DNA from: CAZWVM01 sp964637705
Lineage (GTDB): Bacteria > UBA8481
Assembly: GCA_964637705.1 (NCBI GenBank)
Contig: CAZWVM010000189.1
Coordinates: 1-6,604 of the forward strand
DNA length: 6,604 nucleotides
Direction of reading: 5' to 3'
Positions 1 to 5,576 of the stretch are shown here, in pieces. Position 1 is the first letter of the stretch, and every line of letters starts with the position of its first letter. The position numbers were made by a program, and so were the translations under genes. The notes under the pieces were generated by a model, which was not told the origin of the DNA, did no database searches, and saw only the letters and a program-made list of their open reading frames with translations.

Positions 1-962
1 ACCGGGTCCTTCTTCTTCGTGCCCAGTTCCTCCAGCATCATGCCGGCGGCGCAGATGGCGGCGAGGGGGTTGATGACGTTCTGGCCCGTGTACTTCGGGG
101 CGGAGCCGCCGATCGGCTCGAACATCGAGACGCCCTCGGGATTGATGTTGCCTCCCGCGGCGATGCCCATGCCGCCCTGCGTCATGGCGCCGAGGTCGGT
201 GATGATGTCGCCGAAGAGGTTGCCGGTCACGAGCACGTCGAACCACTCCGGGCTCTTCACCATCCACATGCAGCAGGCGTCGACGTGGTAGTAGTCGCGG
301 CGGATGTCCGGGTAGTCCTTCGCGCCGATCTCGTGGAAGGCGCGCTCCCAGAGGTCGTAGACGAAGGTGAGCACGTTCGTCTTGCCCACCAGGCCCAACG
401 TGTTCTCGGGCCCGACGCCGCGGGCCTTCTTGCCCTTCCGGCGCGCGTAATCGAAGGACCACCGCAGGCATCGCTCCACCTGGAACCGCGTGTAGACGCT
501 CGTCTGCGTCGCCACCTCGTGCGGCGTGCCCTTCATCATGAGGCCGCCCGAGCCGGTGTAGATGTCGCCCGAGTTCTCGCGGACGACGACGTAATCGATC
601 TCCTTCGGCCCCTTGTCCTTGATCGGCGTCTCGACGCCGGGATAGAGGCGCACCGGGCGGAGGTTGATGTACTGGTCGAGCTCGAAGCGAGCCTTGAGGA
701 GGATGCCCTTCTCCAGGATCCCCGGTTTGACGTCGGGGTGACCGATTGCGCCGAGAAAGATGGCGTCGACCTTCCTGAGTTCCCCGACGACGCTGTCGGG
801 CAGGGTCTCGCCGGTCCTCATGTAGCGTTCGCCGCCGAGGTCGTAGTTGATCGTCTCGTAGCGGAACTTGAGGCGGTCGGCCAGGGCGGCCAGGACCTTC
901 AGGCCCTCGTTGACGACTTCCGTTCCGGTCCCGTCGCCGGGAATGACTGCGATCCGATACAT
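1..962 (-). CDS. leuB: 3-isopropylmalate dehydrogenase-like enzyme, 3' end cut by window edge
   Basis: Member of the isocitrate/isopropylmalate dehydrogenase family, which oxidatively decarboxylates 3-isopropylmalate in cytoplasmic leucine synthesis. The first 320 residues are visible; the family is usually about 350-365, so roughly 30-45 C-terminal residues lie outside the window. The N-terminus is typical (VIPGDGTG, residues 6-13). Expected catalytic residues are present: Tyr135 in RENSGDIYTG, Lys194 in GKTNVL, Asp228 in HVDA, and Asp252/Asp256 in GDIITDLGA. Substrate arginines fit Arg92, Arg102 and Arg128. Leu88-Leu89 before Arg92 match the hydrophobic pocket of isopropylmalate enzymes. 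The cofactor loop reads GSAPKYTGQNVINP (286-299), with Lys-Tyr where NAD-dependent enzymes have Asp-Ile. The ATG is supported by GAGGAGG five bases upstream. Alternatives are tartrate/D-malate or another beta-decarboxylating dehydrogenase. Family assignment is near certain; the exact substrate is less so, because no other leu gene is adjacent. Confidence 0.85.
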   Translation of the reverse strand, partial: MYRIAVIPGDGTGTEVVNEGLKVLAALADRLKFRYETINYDLGGERYMRTGETLPDSVVGELRKVDAIFLGAIGHPDVKPGILEKGILLKARFELDQYINLRPVRLYPGVETPIKDKGPKEIDYVVVRENSGDIYTGSGGLMMKGTPHEVATQTSVYTRFQVERCLRWSFDYARRKGKKARGVGPENTLGLVGKTNVLTFVYDLWERAFHEIGAKDYPDIRRDYYHVDACCMWMVKSPEWFDVLVTGNLFGDIITDLGAMTQGGMGIAAGGNINPEGVSMFEPIGGSAPKYTGQNVINPLAAICAAGMMLEELGTKKKDP

Positions 963-967
963 GGTTT

Positions 968-974
968 CCTCCTC
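968..974 (-). promoter_or_regulatory. Shine-Dalgarno of the dehydrogenase gene
   Basis: On the minus strand GAGGAGG stands five bases (AAACC) before the ATG at 962. It fixes the start of the dehydrogenase. The same motif and spacing precede the b561-like gene. Confidence 0.8.
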
Positions 975-1034
975 TGTCCTTGGGTCAAGGGAACCCCGCG
1001 GGACGCCGCGCGGCGGCGCCCGAAAGGATCCTCA

Positions 1035-1062
1035 ACGATAGCGGTTCCGAGCCGGGAATCAA
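1035..1062 (-). promoter_or_regulatory. candidate sigma70-type promoter for the dehydrogenase gene
   Basis: On the minus strand TTGATT (1062-1057) and TATCGT (1040-1035) are separated by 16 bases. Each matches four of six consensus positions. Transcription would start near 1028, giving a leader of about 65 bases before the ATG at 962. The leader holds a small perfect hairpin, CCTTG-ACC-CAAGG (990-978), just upstream of the Shine-Dalgarno. Found by eye only; promoter consensus may not apply to this phylum. Confidence 0.35.
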
Positions 1063-1075
1063 CGAAAATGACGAC

Positions 1076-1093
1076 GCGGCCGGACCCGGCCGC
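1076..1093 (-). terminator. GC-rich hairpin after the b561-like gene, possible terminator
   Basis: A perfect inverted repeat with 8-base arms (GCGGCCGG / CCGGCCGC) around two bases lies 11 bases past the stop codon of the b561-like gene. A short T-rich stretch (CATTTTCG, minus strand) follows within about ten bases, so the T-tract is weak and slightly displaced. It also sits just upstream of the candidate promoter of the dehydrogenase gene, which fits a transcription-unit boundary. The palindrome could be chance in such GC-rich DNA. Confidence 0.35.
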
Positions 1094-1104
1094 CGGACAT
1101 GCCC

Positions 1105-1482
1105 CTATTCGAGAATCTGTTCGGCGGCCTCGATGGCGGCGACGAGGATCCCGGTGGTGACCGTGAGGCGCCCCGCCCACTTGTGGGCCGTGCCGGCGCC
1201 GCGCGGAACGGAGAGCCCGAGGATGATCGTCACGAGGGCGAGGACGAGGGTCGAGAGGCCGCCGAGGGAATGGGGGGACTGGAAGTGGGGATAGCCGTTC
1301 TGGATCTTGAGCCAGGCCATCGCCGAAACGCCGAGGAGCCCGTCGACGATGCCGGCGAAGGCGAGCAGGCGGTGGCGCGCGAACCAGCCCTCCGCCCGCC
1401 GTGTCGCGAGAAGGGCCGCCGCGACGAATGCGCCGATCATGGAGAGCATCAGGATGATGTGCAGGATCTTCGGGATGGGCAT
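1105..1482 (-). CDS. small four-helix membrane protein, cytochrome b561-like
   Basis: A 125-residue, very hydrophobic protein with four predicted membrane segments (about 6-26, 38-58, 71-92, 104-123). Each carries one histidine near its end: His8, His37, His71 and His100. The local contexts (LHIILM, WFARHRLLAFAG, SPHSLGGL, AHKWAGRL) resemble the four-helix core of cytochrome b561 proteins, in which four histidines coordinate two hemes for electron transfer across the membrane. An electron-transfer role is therefore inferred. No signal peptide, DOMON or other soluble domain is attached, so this would be the bare core. The ATG is supported by GAGGAGG five bases upstream, and the stop is TAG. 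It lies 64 bases after the YfhO gene and 142 before the dehydrogenase, with its own candidate promoter. It could instead be a non-heme membrane protein with coincidental histidines. Confidence 0.75.
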   Translation of the reverse strand: MPIPKILHIILMLSMIGAFVAAALLATRRAEGWFARHRLLAFAGIVDGLLGVSAMAWLKIQNGYPHFQSPHSLGGLSTLVLALVTIILGLSVPRGAGTAHKWAGRLTVTTGILVAAIEAAEQILE

Positions 1483-1487
1483 GCAAT

Positions 1488-1494
1488 CCTCCTC
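1488..1494 (-). promoter_or_regulatory. Shine-Dalgarno of the b561-like gene
   Basis: On the minus strand GAGGAGG stands five bases (ATTGC) before the ATG at 1482. It selects this frame over an overlapping arginine- and proline-rich frame that begins nearby and lacks such spacing. Confidence 0.8.
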
Positions 1495-1496
1495 GA

Positions 1497-1512
1497 GACC
1501 GGCCGACCGGCC
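1497..1512. repeat. perfect 8-base tandem duplication
   Basis: GACCGGCC occurs twice head to tail in the 64-base gap between the YfhO gene and the b561-like gene. It lies just downstream of the predicted -10 box and upstream of the Shine-Dalgarno, so a protein binding there could block transcription. No known operator is recognised, and short GC repeats are common in GC-rich DNA. Confidence 0.5.
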
Positions 1513-1521
1513 TACGGTTGC

Positions 1522-1550
1522 AGAGTAGCGGGGGGTGGCGGCCGGGTCAA
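1522..1550 (-). promoter_or_regulatory. candidate sigma70-type promoter for the b561-like gene
   Basis: On the minus strand TTGACC (1550-1545; five of six matches to the -35 consensus) is followed after 17 bases by TACTCT (1527-1522; three of six matches to -10). The -35 box overlaps the stop codon of the YfhO gene. Transcription would begin near 1515, giving a leader of about 33 bases. If real, it separates the b561-like gene from the upstream pair, although read-through is equally possible because no terminator is seen between them. Confidence 0.4.
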
Positions 1551-3877
1551 CGCGATCGCGCCCGCCGTTTCAGGGCGGCCTGGAGGAGCACCGCGCCGAG
1601 CCCCAGCGTCCACGAGGCCAGGGATAGGCATGCGCCCGCGACGAACGAGGACGGAAGGTATTCAAGCTCGACGCGATGCGGGCCTCGCCCTCGCACCGGG
1701 ATGCCGCAGAAATTCAAGTTCGCGGGCTGAACGGCGACGGGTGCGCCGTCGACGCGGGCCCGCCACCCCGGGTGGTAAGACTCGTTGACGACGAGAAGCC
1801 CCTCGTCTCTCTCGACGAGAATCTCGATGTTCCGGGGCGATAACCGCTTCCACGCCGCGGCCCGGATCGCTCCGCTGTCTTCTTCACGAAAAGCGACGGG
1901 AGACTCCCATACGACCGAGGTGCCCGGATCGAAGCCGGGCGATCCCAGGATCCCCAGGGCCTCGCCCGCGTCGCGGGCGGAGATCACCCCGGAGAAGGGG
2001 ATCTCGAAGGCGAAGGGCAGGGGGGGCGGCAGGGTCGAGACGAAGGTGCCCGTGCCGGCGGGCACGGACGGCGTGCGACTCTCGCGTGCGTCGCCGTGGA
2101 CCACGAGGCGCGTGACGGAGAGGGCCGCGAGCCGGGTGTCGCCGGGCGTCACGCGAAGGTCGCGGATGTCGCCCCGGAAGTCGGGGGCGGTATCGCCGCG
2201 GCCGGCCTTGAAGAAGAGCGTCGTGCGCTTCGAGACGAGGGAATTGTACGACGTGATGGCCGGCAGGCCTTGAAGGGCGTAATCCTGGTCGCACCATCCC
2301 TGTCCCCCCGCGATCCCGATCCTCTCCCCGGGGCCGAGGCTCTCGCGCAGCAGCACGACCAGGGGTTTCTTCGTGTCGAGGTAATCTCCGGTCGGCCTCG
2401 TTTGGCTGAATCGCAGGGCGACGGGAAGCAGATCGGCGATGACGAGGACGAGGGCGAGCACGGGGAAGAGACGGGAGCGAACGAGCGAGACGCGCAACGC
2501 GGCCGCCGCGAGCGCGCAGAAGAGAGCGCTCCAGGCGAGCCCGGCTCTTGCCGGAAGAAAATGGTGCACTTTTCCCAGTTGGAAATAGGAGAGGGGTATC
2601 TCGCGCGCCGATTCCGAGCCGAGGAAGAGGACGAGGAGGATGAAGACGATCGCGGCGGCCCGGGCGCACCGGAGCAGGGCGAGCCGCATGTCTTCCGAGG
2701 ACATCAGGGAGTCGAATCCCGCCGCGCCGATGAGCGTGAAGGCCGTGAAGAAGGTCAGCATGTATTTCTGAGGAAGCCTGACGAGAGAGACGAGAGGCAG
2801 GAGGCGGCAGGTGATACCGTGGAAGGGTGTGAACTCGCCCATGACCATGAGGATGGAAACCGCGCCTGCCGTGGTCCAGAAAAGGACATGCCGGCAGGAA
2901 ACCGCCCGCCGGAGGCCCGCGACGGAGAGAAGAAAGGGGAGAGCACCGACGTAGAACCAGAAGTGTGAGAATGGGACGCTGCCCCAGTATCCGCTCCCGG
3001 TCACAGGGTTGCCGAAGAGATCGGGTGCGAAGAGCCCGAGCAGGTAATGGGGCGACAGGCTTTTCTCGATACCCAACATCGGGTTGTCGGCGCTCAGGCG
3101 AGAGGATTCGAGCAGCAGTTCCGCGAAGGGCAGGACCTGCACGGCGGAGAGAGCGACGGCGCACGCGACCGCCAGCGCGAGGACGCCGGCCTGCCGTACC
3201 CGCGAACGCTCCGCGCCCGGGGGTCGGGGATGAAAGGCGACGAGGGCCACAGCCAGGTAGAAGGCCTGCAGGATGGCCATGTCGCATCCTTGCAGGAGCA
3301 GGAGGCTGAAGGCCACGGTCGCGGCGGCGTCCGGACCGCGGCGGCCAAGCCGCCAACTGCGCAGAAACGCCGCGAGAAAGAGGTGGACATAGGGTGTTGA
3401 GCGAAAATGCTCCATCGCGCCGCAGAAACGGCGACTGACATACCATCCGCCCAGCATGAGGGCGACCGCCGCCAGGAGTGCGGCCCCGCGTGATCCCCCC
3501 GATTCCCGAACGAGCAGGAGGATGGCCGTTCCGCCGAGAAGGAGGTGGAAGGCGTAGAAGAGCGACGATGCGTGCGCGGGGGAGAGGAGACCGAAGAGGA
3601 GCGCCGGTGGATAGAAGGCGCAAGCGTAGGGAAAGGCGGCAAGCGGCTGCCCGCAGCACTCGTAGGGATTCCAGAGGGGCCACGTTCCTGAAAACGTCTG
3701 CTCGGCGGTTCGTGCCAGGATCGCGCAGTGCACGTAGAAATCGTTTTCGGCGACGAGCAGTTCGTCGCGAACGAAGGAGGCGGCGAAGGGAAGGGACGCC
3801 AAGACGAGAAGGAGAAGGCCGGCGACCCACGCCGGCGGGCCGACCGCGGCGGCGCGATCGGAGGGGATGTCAGGCAC
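1547..3877 (-). CDS. YfhO-family polytopic membrane protein (GT-C-like)
   Basis: A 776-residue integral membrane protein with about a dozen hydrophobic segments, the first at about 17-36 and the last at about 748-770. Two family hallmarks are clear. The first outward loop carries an acidic stretch (Glu44-Asn45-Asp46) and the motif WPLWNPYECCGQPL (66-79), followed by FYPP (88-91). The C-terminal soluble part has NESYHPGWRARVDG (698-711), then a short beta-rich segment and a final helix ending in basic residues. YfhO proteins resemble GT-C glycosyltransferases; in Bacillus subtilis YfhO takes part in lipoteichoic acid glycosylation. Their substrate in Gram-negative-type bacteria is mostly unknown, so glycan transfer to an envelope component is inference. 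The start is GTG, overlaps the preceding stop by 8 bases and has no Shine-Dalgarno, implying translational coupling to the secreted-protein gene. The length is ordinary for the family. Confidence 0.88.
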   Translation of the reverse strand: MPDIPSDRAAAVGPPAWVAGLLLLVLASLPFAASFVRDELLVAENDFYVHCAILARTAEQTFSGTWPLWNPYECCGQPLAAFPYACAFYPPALLFGLLSPAHASSLFYAFHLLLGGTAILLLVRESGGSRGAALLAAVALMLGGWYVSRRFCGAMEHFRSTPYVHLFLAAFLRSWRLGRRGPDAAATVAFSLLLLQGCDMAILQAFYLAVALVAFHPRPPGAERSRVRQAGVLALAVACAVALSAVQVLPFAELLLESSRLSADNPMLGIEKSLSPHYLLGLFAPDLFGNPVTGSGYWGSVPFSHFWFYVGALPFLLSVAGLRRAVSCRHVLFWTTAGAVSILMVMGEFTPFHGITCRLLPLVSLVRLPQKYMLTFFTAFTLIGAAGFDSLMSSEDMRLALLRCARAAAIVFILLVLFLGSESAREIPLSYFQLGKVHHFLPARAGLAWSALFCALAAAALRVSLVRSRLFPVLALVLVIADLLPVALRFSQTRPTGDYLDTKKPLVVLLRESLGPGERIGIAGGQGWCDQDYALQGLPAITSYNSLVSKRTTLFFKAGRGDTAPDFRGDIRDLRVTPGDTRLAALSVTRLVVHGDARESRTPSVPAGTGTFVSTLPPPLPFAFEIPFSGVISARDAGEALGILGSPGFDPGTSVVWESPVAFREEDSGAIRAAAWKRLSPRNIEILVERDEGLLVVNESYHPGWRARVDGAPVAVQPANLNFCGIPVRGRGPHRVELEYLPSSFVAGACLSLASWTLGLGAVLLQAALKRRARSR
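3870..3877 (-). other. 8-base stop/start overlap (translational coupling site)
   Basis: The minus strand reads GTGCCTGA: GTG starts the YfhO protein and TGA ends the secreted protein. The bases just upstream (ACCCACGGCCAGG) contain no good Shine-Dalgarno, so ribosomes finishing the first gene probably reinitiate here. Confidence 0.7.
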
Positions 3878-4745
3878 CCTGGCCGTGGGTGAGCACCAGC
3901 CGGCAGGCCCGTCCGTCGAATTCGTAGACGAGGTAGCTCTCTCCCTCGTAGTAGGCCGTCCTGAGGACGAATTCCATCCGGCCGTCCCCGTTCAGGTCCA
4001 GGACCGCGACGAACTCCACGGTCTCGAAGAGAGCCCCGACGCCCTCCTCGTCCCCGTCGGCGGCGGGACCGGGAGCCCCGACGAGCAGGGGGATCGTCTT
4101 GGCCGCGCCATCGACGACGCAACGAAGCATTGCGACCGAGTAGTCGCGGGGGCCGCAGTCCCATCTCATGCCGAAGCTCGACCGCGATTGCCCGGCGAGG
4201 AGAACCTCGTCGCGCCCGTCGCCATCGAGATCGACCCGGTAGAGCTGGGTCACGCGCGGCCGGGGCACGCTCATCCCGTGCTCGGCCAGGAGCGTCCTGA
4301 GGAAGCCGCGGTAGGTGGACGAGCCGAGCGACAGCGGGCGCGCGGGGCGGGGCGTCGATGCGGATCCGCTCGAGGCGACGAGGACGGGACGGTTTCCGAG
4401 CGACTTCGCGAGGATCCCGTACTGGCCCTCGAAGAGGGCGCCGTCCTCGTTGCGGACCGTCGCGATGTTCCGCCCGACGACCCCCTTCAGGGTGAAGGCA
4501 TCGAAGCGTTCGCCTACCGGCATCACGGCCGCGATACTGTCCGCGCCGTCGGCCGGAAGGTCGAGGATGTCGCGAATGGGAAGCCAGCGTCCTTGCTCGA
4601 CGGCGCCCAGCGGGAAGAGGTAGGTCCCGTGCGCGGCGGCGATCCAGGATCGGCCGGGCGGTTCAGCCGCCGCGAAGGCCGCGGCCGCGAGATGAGCGGA
4701 GAATACCGTCGTGACGAGGGCGGCACGGAGCTTGAAGCGCGTCAT
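3870..4745 (-). CDS. secreted protein with two calcium-loop / FG-GAP-like motifs
   Basis: A 291-residue protein with a clear N-terminal signal peptide: basic MTRFKLR, a hydrophobic core, and a likely cut after Ala27 in AFAAA-E. There is no lipobox cysteine, so it should be periplasmic or exported. Two Asp-rich loops stand out: D172-L-D-G-D-G-R-D-E180 and D250-L-N-G-D-G-R-M-E258. Each is followed by a beta strand (EVLLAG, EFVLRT). This is the calcium-binding pattern of FG-GAP/VCBS-type beta-propeller blades, but two copies are too few for a full propeller of recognised blades, so the fold is uncertain. Residues 30-160 match no family I recognise. The mature part has three cysteines (197, 209, 281). 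The start ATG has only a G-rich AAGGGGG nine bases upstream. Its stop TGA overlaps the GTG of the YfhO gene (GTGCCTGA), so the two are likely co-translated and functionally linked. No enzymatic motif was seen. Confidence 0.8.
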   Translation of the reverse strand: MTRFKLRAALVTTVFSAHLAAAAFAAAEPPGRSWIAAAHGTYLFPLGAVEQGRWLPIRDILDLPADGADSIAAVMPVGERFDAFTLKGVVGRNIATVRNEDGALFEGQYGILAKSLGNRPVLVASSGSASTPRPARPLSLGSSTYRGFLRTLLAEHGMSVPRPRVTQLYRVDLDGDGRDEVLLAGQSRSSFGMRWDCGPRDYSVAMLRCVVDGAAKTIPLLVGAPGPAADGDEEGVGALFETVEFVAVLDLNGDGRMEFVLRTAYYEGESYLVYEFDGRACRLVLTHGQGA

Positions 4746-4765
4746 CGAAGAAGACCCCCTTGGAT

Positions 4766-4804
4766 AAGAAAAGGCCCGCGCCCCTCGAACGAGGAGCGCG
4801 GGCC
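4766..4804 (-). terminator. strong intrinsic terminator after the OmpA-type gene
   Basis: The minus strand carries a hairpin beginning 15 bases past the OmpA gene stop. It has nine G/C pairs (GGCCCGCGC with GCGCGGGCC), one mismatch, then five more pairs (CCTCG/CGAGG) around a tiny loop. It is followed at once by TTTTCTTA. This is the clearest rho-independent terminator in the window. It ends only about 20 bases before the ATG of the secreted-protein gene at 4745. Confidence 0.85.
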
Positions 4805-4819
4805 GACGCTGATAAGGTC

Positions 4820-5434
4820 TTACTTGGTGGCCGTCGGGGCGGGATAGGAGTTGCCGATGTTCGGTGTGCCCGCTCCCTGGTCCCGGAAGGGCGTCAGGTC
4901 GCCCACCGGCGTGGTGTTGCCGACGTTGGGCTCACGGTTCGTGGTCTGTTCGAAAACCTGTGCCTCGCCCCACGGCGTCCAGCTGCCGATGTTCGGCGTG
5001 CCGTTCTTGACGATGCGGATCTCGACGCGGCGGTTCTTCGCCATGCCTTCCGCCGTCTCATTGGTGGCCAACGGGTGCTTCTCGCCAAAGCCCGTCACGC
5101 GGATCTGCCTCGCGGGGACTCCGTACCTGGAGACAAGGACGTTGCGCACGGCCTGGGCGCGCCGCACGGAGAGAGCCTGGTTGGCGGCGTCGCTGCCGCG
5201 GGCATCCGTGTGACCCTCGATCGAGAGGATCGCGTCGGGGTTGTTCTTCGCCGCATCGGCGGCGTAACGGAGATCTTCACGATCGTCCTGGGACAACCGG
5301 GAAAGATTCGTCTCGAACTGGATGGCTTCGCGGAAGTTCCAGATATCGCGAAGCGAGAGGATGCGCTCGACTTCGGCCGTGGCCGCGGACGCGAGCACCA
5401 AGGCGACAACCAGACCCGTGATGATTCTCTTCAT
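4820..5434 (-). CDS. OmpA-domain periplasmic/outer-envelope protein with repeated C-terminal tail
   Basis: A 204-residue protein with a signal peptide (MKRIITG, then a hydrophobic core, likely cut after Ala20) and one OmpA-like peptidoglycan-binding domain (about 32-142). The domain shows IEGHTDARGSDAANQALSVRRAQAV (72-96), where Asp77 and Arg92 match the diaminopimelate-binding Asp271 and Arg286 of Escherichia coli OmpA. It also has VTGFGEKHPLATNE (113-126) and NRRVEIRI (134-141). There is no beta-barrel and no lipobox, so it should be a soluble or loosely attached wall-binding protein. Residues 144-204 form an unusual tail with three copies of a PN-(I/V)-G motif followed by Pro (147, 169 and 191). 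The ATG at 5434 is chosen over an in-frame ATG at 5476 because it has AGGAGGG at six bases and gives a proper signal peptide. It is monocistronic by its strong downstream terminator. Confidence 0.9.
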   Translation of the reverse strand: MKRIITGLVVALVLASAATAEVERILSLRDIWNFREAIQFETNLSRLSQDDREDLRYAADAAKNNPDAILSIEGHTDARGSDAANQALSVRRAQAVRNVLVSRYGVPARQIRVTGFGEKHPLATNETAEGMAKNRRVEIRIVKNGTPNIGSWTPWGEAQVFEQTTNREPNVGNTTPVGDLTPFRDQGAGTPNIGNSYPAPTATK

Positions 5435-5440
5435 AACATG

Positions 5441-5447
5441 CCCTCCT
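5441..5447 (-). promoter_or_regulatory. Shine-Dalgarno that fixes the OmpA-type start
   Basis: On the minus strand AGGAGGG precedes the ATG at 5434 by six bases (CATGTT). The intervening ATG at 5439 is only one base from the motif and opens a two-codon frame (ATG TTA TGA) overlapping the real start, so it is unlikely to be used productively. Confidence 0.75.
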
Positions 5448-5474
5448 AAGGGGATCGATGTTCCTACCGCCGCC

Positions 5475-5483
5475 ATCCTAGCA
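5475..5483 (-). promoter_or_regulatory. candidate extended -10 promoter of the OmpA-type gene
   Basis: The minus strand reads TGC-TAGGAT, an extended -10 element (TGn plus TAnnnT). No good -35 box stands at the usual distance; TTGATT is 22 bases away, which is too far. Transcription would start near 5468, giving a leader of about 33 bases. Assigned by eye, low certainty. Confidence 0.3.
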
Positions 5484-5506
5484 TCCCCGGCCCCTCTTGA
5501 GAAATC

Positions 5507-5536
5507 AAAAACACGGACGCCCGACAGGGGCCGCCG
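5507..5536 (-). terminator. possible terminator of the LacI-family gene
   Basis: The minus strand forms a hairpin of three outer and four inner G/C pairs separated by a two-by-two internal loop, with a five-base apical loop (5536-5514). TGTTTTTG follows immediately. It lies 41 bases past the regulator's stop. The T-tract is good but the stem is imperfect, so termination may be partial. Confidence 0.45.
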
Positions 5537-5576
5537 GGAAGCGCCCCACGCCTCCCTCCTGGAAAGGGGGCTGTTG

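Noticed and set aside
1004..1021. CGCCGCGCGGCG palindrome before the dehydrogenase gene
   Set aside because: Simple CG-rich palindromes arise readily at this base composition; no T-tract or conserved site accompanies it.
285..1160. A long plus-strand open frame of 291 codons
   Set aside because: It lies opposite the dehydrogenase gene, whose minus-strand frame carries all family motifs and a strong ribosome binding site. The plus product is an Arg/Asp/Val-rich shadow with no recognisable domain, caused by high GC.
899..1486. A 195-codon minus-strand frame overlapping the b561-like gene
   Set aside because: Arg/His/Pro-rich shadow whose end overlaps the start of the dehydrogenase gene. The 125-residue frame has better Shine-Dalgarno spacing and coherent membrane segments.
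2096..2968. A 290-codon plus-strand frame rich in Glu, Asp, Gly and Arg
   Set aside because: Antisense shadow of the hydrophobic YfhO gene; such acidic repetitive products are typical of frames opposite membrane proteins in GC-rich DNA.
1884..3830. A 648-codon minus-strand frame inside the YfhO gene
   Set aside because: Its product is Arg/Pro/Ser-rich without membrane segments or motifs. The overlapping YfhO frame is full-length, hydrophobic and carries both family signatures.
3867..4847. A 326-codon plus-strand frame opposite the secreted-protein gene
   Set aside because: The minus frame has a signal peptide, two calcium-loop motifs and a coupled stop/start with YfhO. The plus frame has none of these and crosses the strong terminator.
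5435..5476. An upstream in-frame ATG extending the OmpA-type protein by 14 residues
   Set aside because: The extension would place 14 residues in front of the signal peptide, has no Shine-Dalgarno, and overlaps the candidate promoter's -10 element.
5500..5511. TTGA-GAAA-TCAA small inverted repeat in the gap before the OmpA-type gene
   Set aside because: A four-base A/T-rich stem is too weak to call a hairpin or operator and is expected by chance.
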